Shown: positions 8,434 through 16,400 of the stretch, in pieces
How positions within the stretch are numbered: the stretch's first letter is position 1
Layout: each line of letters opens with the position of its first letter
Assembly: GCA_948514155.1 (NCBI GenBank)
Contig: CAOQYA010000007.1
Coordinates: 1-44,252, forward strand
Length of the DNA: 44,252 bases
Reading direction: 5' to 3'
Source of the DNA: an uncultured Eubacteriales bacterium
GTDB lineage: Bacteria; Bacillota; Clostridia; Christensenellales; UBA1242
Notes under the pieces: generated by a model
What the model saw: the letters and a program-made list of their open reading frames with translations, nothing else
What the model was told of the DNA's origin: nothing
Databases searched by the model: none
Translations under genes and position numbers: made by a program

Positions 8434-9636
8434 ATGGCAAAAGAACAATTTGACCGTAGCCTTGCCCACGTTAACATCGGAACAATCGGACACGTTGACC
8501 ACGGCAAAACAACATTGACAGCGGCTATCTGCCGTTATTCTGCTGGAAAGGGCTTGGCAGACGCAATGAAATATGATGAAATCGATAAAGCCCCAGAAGA
8601 GAAGGCACGTGGAATTACAATTAACACGGCTCACGTTGAGTATAAAACAGCAAAACGCCACTATGCTCACGTTGACTGCCCGGGCCACGCCGACTACGTT
8701 AAAAACATGATCACCGGTGCTGCACAAATGGACGGAGCGATCCTCGTTGTTGCTGCAACAGACGGTCCTATGCCTCAAACTAGAGAGCACATCCTTCTTG
8801 CTAGACAGGTTGGTGTTCCATATATCGTTGTTTTCATGAACAAGGTTGACCAAGTTGACGACCCTGAACTTCTTGAACTCGTTGAAATGGAAATCAGAGA
8901 CCTTCTTACAGAGTATGGCTTCCCTGGAGACAAAACTCCTATCATTAAGGGATCTGCTCTTAAAGCTAACGAAGCTTGCGACAGAAACGACATGAATAGC
9001 GAAGACCTTAAACCTATTCAGGAACTTCTTGACGCTGTTGACTCTTACATCCCTGAGCCAGAGCGTGACACTGATAAGCCATTCCTTATGCCTGTTGAAG
9101 ACGTTTTCACAATCACTGGTCGTGGAACTGTTGCAACTGGTAGAGTTGAGCGTGGAACAATCAGAATGAACGACACTGTTGAAATCGTTGGTATGGGCGC
9201 TAAGAAACAAACAGTTATCACTGGCGTTGAAATGTTCAGAAAACTTCTTGACGAAGCTAGAGCCGGAGATAACGTTGGTCTTCTTCTCCGTGGTATTCAG
9301 AGAACTGAAATCGAAAGAGGACAGGTTCTTTGCAAGCCAGGTTCAATTCACCCACACACAAAGTTCACAGCACAAGTTTACGTTCTTAAGAAAGAAGAGG
9401 GTGGACGTCATACTCCATTCTTCAATGGTTACAGACCACAATTCTACTTCAGAACAACAGACGTTACTGGAACAATCGAACTTGAGAAAGGCGTTGAAAT
9501 GGTTATGCCTGGTGACCACGTTAACATGACAATCAGCCTTATCACAGATATCGCTATCGAAGAAGGACTTCGTTTCGCTATCCGTGAAGGTGGAAGAACA
9601 GTTGGCTCTGGTGTTGTTTCTACGATTATCGAGTAA
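8434..9636 (+). CDS. tuf: Elongation factor Tu
   Basis: EF-Tu delivers aminoacyl-tRNA to the ribosome as a GTP complex. The 400-residue protein has GHVDHGKTTL (G1), DCPGHADYVKNMITGA (G3), NKVDQVDD (G4) and the full domains II and III. The ribosome binding site AAAGGAGAA precedes the ATG. It closes the rpsL-rpsG-fusA-tuf cluster and is followed by a strong terminator. Confidence 0.98.
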   Translation: MAKEQFDRSLAHVNIGTIGHVDHGKTTLTAAICRYSAGKGLADAMKYDEIDKAPEEKARGITINTAHVEYKTAKRHYAHVDCPGHADYVKNMITGAAQMDGAILVVAATDGPMPQTREHILLARQVGVPYIVVFMNKVDQVDDPELLELVEMEIRDLLTEYGFPGDKTPIIKGSALKANEACDRNDMNSEDLKPIQELLDAVDSYIPEPERDTDKPFLMPVEDVFTITGRGTVATGRVERGTIRMNDTVEIVGMGAKKQTVITGVEMFRKLLDEARAGDNVGLLLRGIQRTEIERGQVLCKPGSIHPHTKFTAQVYVLKKEEGGRHTPFFNGYRPQFYFRTTDVTGTIELEKGVEMVMPGDHVNMTISLITDIAIEEGLRFAIREGGRTVGSGVVSTIIE

Positions 9637-9653
9637 TCTAACTTTAATGATAA

Positions 9654-9685
9654 AAAACAAGCATTTTTGGTGCTTGTTTTTTTTT
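9654..9685 (+). terminator. str operon terminator after tuf
   Basis: The stem AAAACAAGCA/TGCTTGTTTT with a 7-nt loop is followed by an uninterrupted T tract. It is a canonical intrinsic terminator. Confidence 0.85.
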
Positions 9686-9695
9686 GTTTTTGCTA

Positions 9696-9724
9696 TTGAC
9701 TTGGAAGAATTTTGGTGTTAAAAT
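9696..9724 (+). promoter_or_regulatory. promoter of the LRR protein gene
   Basis: TTGACT (9696-9701) is followed by a 17-nt spacer and TAAAAT (9719-9724). It lies just after the tuf terminator and 30 bases before the ATG. Confidence 0.7.
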
Positions 9725-9753
9725 GCTTGTGTAAAACTTAAACATGGGGTGGG

Positions 9754-10398
9754 ATGATGGTTTATGACGATAAAGATTATTTAAGACCTGAAGATAGAAT
9801 TCGCATTGAAAATGGTTATGATTTTCCTAATAAAAAAGTTGTTTCAGACTGGATTTTTCAGAAATCTCGTTTACATAAAGCAATTTTACCTTCTTCATAT
9901 GAAGAAATAGGCGACGGCGCATTTTTCGAGTCGAATTTAGTTAGTTTTGAGGCGAAAGAAGGGCTTGCTAGAATTGGGAACTCAGCATTTTCAGGTTGTG
10001 GTCAACTTACAAATCTGGTTATACCTAAGTCTGTTAAGAAAATAGGAAGCGGTGCGTTCAAAAATTGTTTTTCGCTCACGCAAGTTGTTATTTTGGGCGA
10101 CTTGGAAGAGTGCGGAAAAGATATTTTTGAGAAATGCATAAATTTAAACAGCCTTACTTGCAACATAAAGCAGTTAGAAAATGCTATGATGTGGATAAGC
10201 GCCTGTCCTGAACTCAAAAAAATAAAATTTGTAGACGACTTTGGAAAGGTGGAGGCAACTTATGGTCTTAAACAGATAAGAAACGCTTTGAAGGACAAAT
10301 CTTCTTCTGCGCCAAAAAAGAGGAAGGTGTTAATTGACTATGACGAAGGCTTTGACGCGGAAGCGCATTATCACAATGAACCTCAACTTAGTCGTTAA
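9754..10398 (+). CDS. BspA-type leucine-rich repeat protein
   Basis: This is a 214-residue protein with two to three LRR_5 (BspA/TpLRR-type) repeats in its centre, seen as IGDGAFFES, IGNSAFSGC and IGSGAFKNC units separated by Val/Leu-rich strands. There is no signal peptide, so it is probably cytoplasmic, unlike most large BspA surface proteins. The C-terminal 50 residues are charged and Lys-rich. The start is an ATGATG pair after GGGGTGGG. It has its own promoter and a perfect palindromic terminator. These repeats usually mediate protein contacts; the specific role here is unknown. Confidence 0.75.
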   Translation: MMVYDDKDYLRPEDRIRIENGYDFPNKKVVSDWIFQKSRLHKAILPSSYEEIGDGAFFESNLVSFEAKEGLARIGNSAFSGCGQLTNLVIPKSVKKIGSGAFKNCFSLTQVVILGDLEECGKDIFEKCINLNSLTCNIKQLENAMMWISACPELKKIKFVDDFGKVEATYGLKQIRNALKDKSSSAPKKRKVLIDYDEGFDAEAHYHNEPQLSR

Positions 10399-10426
10399 AA
10401 AAACTAGGCAATTGCCTAGTTTTTTT
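10397..10426. terminator. perfect palindromic bidirectional terminator
   Basis: Seven A, then ACTAGGCAATTGCCTAGT (sharing an A and a T with the runs), then seven T form a 30-nt perfect palindrome between two converging genes. It can act on both strands. Confidence 0.85.
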
Positions 10427-10428
10427 GA

Positions 10429-10575
10429 TTACGCGCGTTGTGCTTTTCTTGCTTTTCTGCATGCTGGGCAACGAACTGGCTCGTGCTCAAAACCTTTTTC
10501 TTTGTAGAACGCTTGCTCGCCTTCTGTGAAAACAAATTCCGCACCGCAGTCTTTGCAAACCAAAGTTTTATCCAT
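10429..10575 (-). CDS. small zinc-ribbon protein
   Basis: A 48-residue protein begins MDKTLVCKDCGAEFVF and has two CxxC pairs (CKDC and CPAC) spaced about 25 residues apart, then a basic tail KARKAQRA. This matches the small probable zinc-binding (zf-trcl-like) proteins common in Clostridia, whose function is not established. An AAGGAGG site precedes the ATG at good spacing, and a promoter lies upstream, so the gene is well supported despite its size. It is divergent from sepF and converges on the LRR gene. Confidence 0.85.
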   Translation of the reverse strand: MDKTLVCKDCGAEFVFTEGEQAFYKEKGFEHEPVRCPACRKARKAQRA

Positions 10576-10659
10576 GATTTTTTAACCTCCTTATATATTT
10601 AACCTTAAAAATTAAAAACCATGACAAAATAAGTTCGCATTTCTAAAATTATCTCTTTT

Positions 10660-10688
10660 ATTATACTCCCACAATTTTGAAAATGCAA
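10660..10688 (-). promoter_or_regulatory. promoter of the zinc-ribbon gene
   Basis: On the minus strand TTGCAT (10683-10688) and TATAAT (10660-10665) are 17 bases apart. It physically overlaps the divergent sepF promoter, so the two probably compete. Confidence 0.7.
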
Positions 10689-10704
10689 ACAAATATGCTA
10701 AAAT
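10677..10704 (+). promoter_or_regulatory. sepF operon promoter
   Basis: TTGAAA (10677-10682), a 16-nt spacer and TAAAAT (10699-10704) lie 18 bases before the sepF ATG. The -35 falls within the spacer of the divergent promoter. Confidence 0.65.
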
Positions 10705-10722
10705 ATTTCGAAAGGAGAGAAT

Positions 10723-11091
10723 ATGAGTTTTTTTGGAGGAGTTTTCAGGGCTCTCGGCTTTGAAAGCGAAGAGACAGAAGTTAAGCCTAAGAAAAAAGTT
10801 AAAAAAGTGGAACAAAAGGCATCTTTTAACTTGAAGAAAGATAAGATTGAAAGACCGGACAAAATTGACGGCATCAAAGTTGTGTATATCGAGTGTATGG
10901 CAGACTGCGAAAAGGCAATCAAGATTTTTAAGAGTGACGAGCCTGTGCTTGTTAATTTTGACTATGCCGACGATAAATCTAGGGCGCTTGGATTCATTGA
11001 GGGGGCAATGAGCACACTTAGCGGCTCAATGGCGTCGATTGAAGAAAATAAACTTTATATCTTGCTTCCAGAAGGAGTGGAAATTGAATAA
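10723..11091 (+). CDS. sepF: Cell division protein SepF
   Basis: SepF is a membrane-associated FtsZ partner that organises the division ring. The 122-residue protein has an N-terminal amphipathic start (MSFFGGVFRALGF), a charged Lys-rich linker, and a C-terminal domain from about residue 50 (KVVYIECMADCEKAIKIF ... PVLVNFDYAD) with the Gly-rich FIEGAMSTLSGSM segment typical of SepF dimers. The ribosome binding site is AAAGGAGAG. It overlaps lspA by 8 nt. The sepF-lspA-rluD order is a compressed version of the division-cluster order known in Bacillota. Confidence 0.9.
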   Translation: MSFFGGVFRALGFESEETEVKPKKKVKKVEQKASFNLKKDKIERPDKIDGIKVVYIECMADCEKAIKIFKSDEPVLVNFDYADDKSRALGFIEGAMSTLSGSMASIEENKLYILLPEGVEIE

Positions 11092-11599
11092 ACATTTTAA
11101 ACTGCTTTTGTGCGTGACTTTGCCGATGTTTGTTGTGCTGCTAACTTCCGACCTTGTCAGCAAGTTCTTGATTGACTCAAGTCTTGGCCTTGGCAAAAGC
11201 ACAAGTTTTTTGCCCGGCTTTATCAACATCGTCAATGTCCACAATAATGGCGCGGCGTGGGGCATGTTTTCTGGTGCGCAGACATTTTTGATTGTGCTTT
11301 CGTTTGTTTTTATCGGGGCGCTTATTTGGCTTATGATTGCTGAAAAGACTAAAAACCCACTTTTTCACATCGCGCTAGGCTTTGTTTTTGCCGGGTCCTT
11401 GGGCAATTTGATTGACAGGCTGGCATTTGGCTATGTTCGCGACTTTTTGCATTTCGAGTTTTGGCCGACCTTTCCAGTTTTCAATATTGCGGACATTTGT
11501 TTGACATTGGGTGTCATACTCTTTATCGCATATTTTATTGTGGCAATAATCAAAAACAAGAGAAAAAAGAAAGAGGAACAGTTTGCAAAAAAAGATTAG
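11084..11599 (+). CDS. lspA: Lipoprotein signal peptidase (signal peptidase II)
   Basis: LspA is the membrane aspartyl protease that removes signal peptides from prolipoproteins. The 171-residue protein has four membrane segments. It carries the NNGAAWGMFSG motif and the two catalytic-aspartate regions, GNLIDRLAFGYVRDFLHF and FNIADICLTLG. The start is taken as a TTG ten bases after GGAG and inside the end of sepF; earlier in-frame starts would overlap sepF much further without a ribosome binding site. The tail is very basic (KNKRKKKEE). The M1-type lipoprotein at 32552 is one expected substrate. Confidence 0.92.
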   Translation: MNKHFKLLLCVTLPMFVVLLTSDLVSKFLIDSSLGLGKSTSFLPGFINIVNVHNNGAAWGMFSGAQTFLIVLSFVFIGALIWLMIAEKTKNPLFHIALGFVFAGSLGNLIDRLAFGYVRDFLHFEFWPTFPVFNIADICLTLGVILFIAYFIVAIIKNKRKKKEEQFAKKD

Positions 11600-12491
11600 T
11601 GTTGAAGAAAAGTCAGCGGGACAGAGACTTGATAAATTCGTTAACGGCGAATTTAGCGATTTTTCACGCTCTTTTATTCAAAATTTGATCGAAAATGGGG
11701 ATATTCTTCTTAACGGCAAAAAAGTTAAGACCGGGGCAAAAGTGGCTGAGGGTGATGTTATCGACCTTAACATTGACCCGCCAAAAGAACTTGAAGTGAA
11801 TGCTGAAGATATAGATTTTAGCATCGTCTTTGAAGACAACGACCTTCTTGTTATCGATAAGCCGCAGGGGCTTGTTGTTCACCCTTGCTCCACAACAAAG
11901 AGCGGCACACTGGTGAACGGCTTGCTGTCAAAAGTTCACGATTTGAGCGGCATCAATGGCGTGTTAAGGCCGGGCATTGTGCACAGGCTTGATAAAGATA
12001 CCTCGGGACTGATGCTTGTTGCTAAGAATGATTTTACACATAATAAACTCGCTGAAATGATAAAAGATAAGTCTGTTAAACGCAAATATCTTGCTCTTTT
12101 AGAGGGGGGTGTTTGGGAGAATGAGGGCAGAGTGGAAACGATGCTATCTAGAGATAAAAAAGACAGAAAAAAATACGCCGTTTCAAGCGACGGAAAACTT
12201 GCAATTTCACTTTTCAAAGTGATTGAAAGATACAAAAATCACAGCTTGGTCGAGTTTTCGCTTATCACCGGCCGCACACACCAAATTCGCGTGCACAGCG
12301 CATATCTTGGCCACAGTGTTGTGGGCGACCCGCTCTATGGCAAGCCAGACAAAAAATTGAAGGGGCAACTTTTGCATTCATACAGCCTGGAGTTTACACA
12401 TCCTCGAAGCGGAAAGCAGATGCAATTTGAAAGCCCTCTGCCGGACTACTTTGCACAATACATCTCAAAATTGCCGCATTTTGAAGAATAA
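11583..12491 (+). CDS. rluD: 23S rRNA/tRNA pseudouridine synthase, RluD/RluA family
   Basis: This 302-residue enzyme converts uridine to pseudouridine in structured RNA. The N-terminal S4 RNA-binding domain spans residues 14-70 (LDKFVN ... ILLNGKKVKTG). The catalytic domain has HRLDKDTSGLMLVAKN with the catalytic Asp and the GRTHQIRVHSAYLGHSVVGD motif typical of RluD/RluA enzymes. The exact RNA target within the family cannot be read from sequence. The start is TTG, 17 nt inside lspA, with GAGG upstream, so translation is coupled. A bidirectional terminator follows. Confidence 0.9.
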   Translation: MQKKISVEEKSAGQRLDKFVNGEFSDFSRSFIQNLIENGDILLNGKKVKTGAKVAEGDVIDLNIDPPKELEVNAEDIDFSIVFEDNDLLVIDKPQGLVVHPCSTTKSGTLVNGLLSKVHDLSGINGVLRPGIVHRLDKDTSGLMLVAKNDFTHNKLAEMIKDKSVKRKYLALLEGGVWENEGRVETMLSRDKKDRKKYAVSSDGKLAISLFKVIERYKNHSLVEFSLITGRTHQIRVHSAYLGHSVVGDPLYGKPDKKLKGQLLHSYSLEFTHPRSGKQMQFESPLPDYFAQYISKLPHFEE

Positions 12492-12516
12492 AAAAACTGC
12501 CTTGAGGCAGTTTTTT
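12491..12516. terminator. bidirectional terminator after rluD
   Basis: The stem AAAAACTGCC/GGCAGTTTTT with loop TTGA sits between the converging rluD and PH-like genes. Confidence 0.85.
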
Positions 12517-12913
12517 AGTGTTGAAATTCGGAAACGCGCACATTGTGAAATTGTCTTTGCTGTTCGATAAGTTCAGAAAACATTTCTCGGATGCGATAAG
12601 GGTGTGCGATGTGGCGCAGTTTAAATTCGGGGGAGCGCTCGTCGTTTGAATAGAGCGTTACAGTGCCGGTGCGGAAGATTTTATCAAACAGCGACTGGTG
12701 AAGAGATATATCACGAATACGATATATGTTCACTTCTTCAACTATCGTGTAAAGCAGGCCAATGTCCGAAAAAACCTTGAACCATTTATCGCCGTTTTTG
12801 ATAAGCGAATATCTTGTGAACGACCAAGGCAGACCAAAATATCTTTTTCTGTCCTTCCAAATAAGTTCAGCGTTCACGCCATATTTTCTTTTTACTTTTG
12901 TGTTTCCTTCCAT
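12515..12913 (-). CDS. PH-like domain protein
   Basis: A 132-residue protein shows a pattern like bacterial PH domains (YdbS/DUF304 type): KYGVNAELIWKDRKRYFGLPWSFTRYSLI, the strand-rich middle with VEEVNIYRIRDISLHQSLFDKIFRTGTVTLYS, then RHIAHPYRIREMF. The IxDIxxxQSxxxxxFxxGTVTLYS motif is characteristic of that family. The start is the second ATG, preceded by AGGAG; the upstream ATG seven codons earlier sits directly against the -10 TAAAAT and would not be in the transcript. It has its own promoter and shares terminators with both neighbours. Function is unknown. Confidence 0.75.
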   Translation of the reverse strand: MEGNTKVKRKYGVNAELIWKDRKRYFGLPWSFTRYSLIKNGDKWFKVFSDIGLLYTIVEEVNIYRIRDISLHQSLFDKIFRTGTVTLYSNDERSPEFKLRHIAHPYRIREMFSELIEQQRQFHNVRVSEFQH

Positions 12914-12934
12914 TAGGCTACTCCTATCTTCCAT

Positions 12935-12963
12935 ATTTTAGCCTAAATGTAGAAAAAAGTAAA
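12935..12963 (-). promoter_or_regulatory. promoter of the PH-like gene
   Basis: On the minus strand TTTACT (12958-12963) and TAAAAT (12935-12940) are 17 bases apart. This placement decides the start codon of the gene. Confidence 0.7.
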
Positions 12964-12964
12964 G

Positions 12965-13003
12965 AAAAAAAGCCTAAAAACTCATGTTTTAGGCCTTTTT
13001 TTT
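12965..13003. terminator. terminator between the PH-like and Cys/Gly-rich genes
   Basis: GCCTAAAA (12972-12979) pairs with TTTTAGGC (12987-12994), flanked by A and T runs. On the minus strand it terminates the Cys/Gly-rich gene. Confidence 0.75.
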
Positions 13004-13010
13004 AAATTTC

Positions 13011-13205
13011 TTAGCACTTGTTCATGCAGCCAGAGCCGAAGCCACCGCAGTTACCGCAGAGCAATAAGATGAGAAGCAGTGTGCAGATGTCAATTCCGCA
13101 GCCTCCATTATTGCCGCAGCCACAGCATTGAAGAAGCATGAGAAGGATTAAGATTGAGCAGCAGTCGCAACCGCCATTGCCGCCAAAACCTCCAAAAAAG
13201 TTCAT
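13011..13205 (-). CDS. small Cys/Gly-rich hydrophobic protein
   Basis: A 64-residue protein is made of Gly/Cys/Asn-rich stretches around two short hydrophobic segments (ILILLMLLQ and TLLLILLL). The two halves look like an internal duplication. It contains 13 cysteines. Similar short high-cysteine proteins in Clostridia are sometimes labelled chorion-class or YjcZ-like and are suspected spore or envelope components, but that is only analogy. A strong AGGAGG site precedes the ATG and a terminator follows, so the gene is real. No match to a characterised function is possible by eye. Confidence 0.75.
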   Translation of the reverse strand: MNFFGGFGGNGGCDCCSILILLMLLQCCGCGNNGGCGIDICTLLLILLLCGNCGGFGSGCMNKC

Positions 13206-13373
13206 ATGTACCTCCTATAGATTTATCCTTTTGTGTGAGTGTGCTTACACATTATCATATTATTAAGCCGCGCTTTAAAATGTTACAAATTTCGATATTA
13301 TTCGCTTGGCGGTCCTTACATATATGTCGGCCTCTTTCCGCAGAATAAATTTGGGCGTTAGACCATAAAACGA
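13206..13373. other. intergenic region between divergent genes
   Basis: This stretch holds the ribosome binding site of the Cys/Gly-rich gene and presumably its promoter (an AT-rich TATGATAAT-like segment on the minus strand near 13250), then about 100 bases in which I see no gene or convincing structure before the next promoter. Confidence 0.5.
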
Positions 13374-13402
13374 TTGACATTGTCGCCCTTTTATATTAAA
13401 AT
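13374..13402 (+). promoter_or_regulatory. promoter of the large surface protein
   Basis: TTGACA (13374-13379), 17-nt spacer and TAAAAT (13397-13402) form a strong promoter 36 bases before the ATG. Confidence 0.8.
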
Positions 13403-13437
13403 AGGTTGTTAATACAATCTACTTGAAAGAGGTTATC

Positions 13438-16400
13438 ATGATTAAAAAGGCAACTATCAAAAATTCAACATTGTTTAAGGGCGCAACTCTTGCGTTTGCG
13501 GGAGTTTTGGCATTCTCGTTCTTCCCAATGAGTGTGATTGAGGCAAAGGCGGATTTTGTTTCCGACTCTTTCGGCTCGCAGTCAATCAACATCCAGAACG
13601 GGCAAAACAAGGCGACCAAGGGCTCTGGCTATGATATCAGAGCGGCATATTTTGGCGAGAGCGCTAAAATTCCTATGGGTCTTGAAGATTACACAAGCAT
13701 CACAACTGGCACTTCAGACACTGTTGCAGTCACAAGTTCAGAAGTTACAGTAACTTACAAGCCAACTGGCGAGAATATCGAAGTTGACAAGAGGGAAGAC
13801 GGCGCTATTTCTGAGGCTATTAAGGCAGATGCTAAAAACGCTGTCTATGGCACAGTCCAAATGAACTATGCCGGAGAATATGGCATTAACTATTCAATCA
13901 CTCTTTCCATTAACGGAGGCGAGGAGCAAACTTTCTCCTCTGAATATATCGTTACAAGTGAAATCACAACCGCTTATTTTGAGTTCGACACAAACAGCAA
14001 GGACGTTGTTCCTTCAGTTTATGACATCTCAATGGCAAGCAAACTTGAAGACAAGAACATTTATCTTCCTATTCCAAAACTCTTCGACAGAAACGAGGAA
14101 GAAGTTGAAGGCCTTCCTGTTGTTATCAATAACGACCTCACCGGCGTAGAAGACAAAACATATGTTGCAATTTCTGTTTCGGGCGGCGACAACAAGACAA
14201 TCGCGCTTCAAGAAAGAGAGGGCAGATATTTTGTTGAAGCAAAATATTTTGACGAGACAGACGCTGAAAACTTCGGCGGCGAAGGCAACTACGCAATTAA
14301 ATACTCCTACTTCCTCAATGGCCAGTTTATCACATCGGCTGTGAAGAACTTTAAAGTAAGCAAGACCTATTATGAGGACTATGAACTTACTCTTGTTAAG
14401 AATTCGTCTGTAAGTTCGGCAATCACCGGCGTGGAAGTTGAAGTTCCAACAATCTCGGGAAAAACCGGCTCAAAAACAACTCCGGCGGGCGAGGCTGTTA
14501 ACATCTCATACACAGTTAAGGCGTTTAGAAAAATTAACTCTTCATATTCAGAAACACGCGAGGACGCTATTGTTGACGGCAAGTTCACACCTTGGGCAGA
14601 CGGCGACTATCGTCTTGAATATGTTGCAAAAGATTTCTATGGCAACACTCAAACAATCTATCAGTTTATCGATGGCGTGAAGGACACAAAGAAACCTGTC
14701 GCTAAGGTCTATGACGCTTCCAACAAGAAAAATTATGTGGACGAAAAATACGAAGGCGGCATCGACGAATATATCGACGCTTCAACTGCATTAAAATCAA
14801 AGACCGTTGAAAACAACATCATTATCTACGCTGTTGGCGCAACTGATAATGTATCAAAAATCGAGAACATGAAACTTACTCGAGTGATCAAAAACTCGGC
14901 AAGAACAATCACAATCGACAAATATGCAGACTACAACCTCATATTCAATTTCTCGGACGCTGAAACACTTGTTCAAAACAATAGTTATCTCAAGGCTAAA
15001 CTCGACGAGGCTGGCGTTGCAGGCGAAGAGAATATCAAAACATGGCTTAAAGAGAATAAATTCCTTATCGTGACAAACGAAAAGGATAAGACTGTTGAAG
15101 AAGGCTATGCTTATCTCGATGTTAAACTTACAGGCGGCGTGATGCTTCCTGGCTCGAGTTCGGGCACATCTTACACCGTGCTTTACTATGCTGAAGACGA
15201 AGCCAAAAACGAAAGCAGCCAACTTTCTTACACAATCAGCGTCGTGACAGGTGAGTTTGAAGACACCGTTAACCCTGAAATCACATTCGTGACAAATCTT
15301 AAGAGTTCATACAGAACCGGCTCTGTTATCAAGTTTGAAAAGCCAACCGCAACAGACGACACCGACACAAGAATGGATGTTGTGACGGAATACAAATATG
15401 AGGGCGAAACCGAGTGGCGCGCACTTAAGGACGGCGAATACAAGATTGACCTATCCGAAATTGACACCGCACTCGAAACTGGCACAAGACCAAAGAGCCT
15501 GACAATCAGAGTGACAACGGTCGACGACTACGGCAATGCCGGCCTGTGGCAGAAAAACATCTCAATCGCAGACATCGAAGATAACGATGTTCCTGTGCTG
15601 ATTATGGAAAAATACAACACGAAAAACGACCAGCCTATCAATCAGAAATCTGAAATCGTGCTTCCAACAATTCAAGTTAAGGACAAAAATGTTAACTACA
15701 TTAACTCCGAAGTGTATGTTGCGCGTGTTGCTTTAGACGGCACAAGAACTGAAATCAAGGTTAGAGGAAAGAGTGAGAATAAGGACACACTTGGCGGAAT
15801 TTACACTCTTGAGGCAGGAAAAGTTATCGCGGCTTATGCTGGAGACTATGAAGTTAAAGTTGTTATCACCGACGCTGGAAACAATCAAATTACAACCTTC
15901 TACACATACAAAGTTAAAGGCTCGGCTGTGCTTGAAGACCCTATTATCACCGGCCTTGGCGCAGTGCTTGGCGAAGACGGCAAGGGTGAAGTTGGACAGG
16001 CTATCGACCTTCCAACCCCAACAGTTGACTACAAACTCGACGGCGAGGGTTACGACATCTTTGGCGTGACAAACAAAGAAGGCGACACCTCCAAAGCGGC
16101 TTTCGACTATGATGTTAAGGTTACAAACAACGCTCCTTCGTCATACAAGTTCAACGAAAACGAAGAAAACACATTCACCGCATATGAAGCCGGCGTTTAC
16201 GAACTTCAATACACCGTTCGCGTTAGCGTTTTCAACAAGGAAGTGTTCGAAGTGAACGCAGACGGCACTGCTGTTATCGAAAAGGGAACAACAAACGAAG
16301 TTAAAGAACTTGCGAATGGCGACCTTGTGCTCTTCTCGAAATCGGAAAAATCTGTTAAGTATGCAAAACTTGGCGAAACTGAATTCATAGTTTATGACAT

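Noticed and set aside
8359..9210. 283-codon open frame antisense to tuf
   Set aside because: It is a shadow of the constrained codon use of tuf; its composition is Val/Ser/Asn-biased and non-globular, and no ribosome binding site was seen.
12914..12934. Upstream ATG of the PH-like protein
   Set aside because: It directly abuts the -10 TAAAAT and would lie upstream of the expected transcription start; the next ATG has AGGAG.
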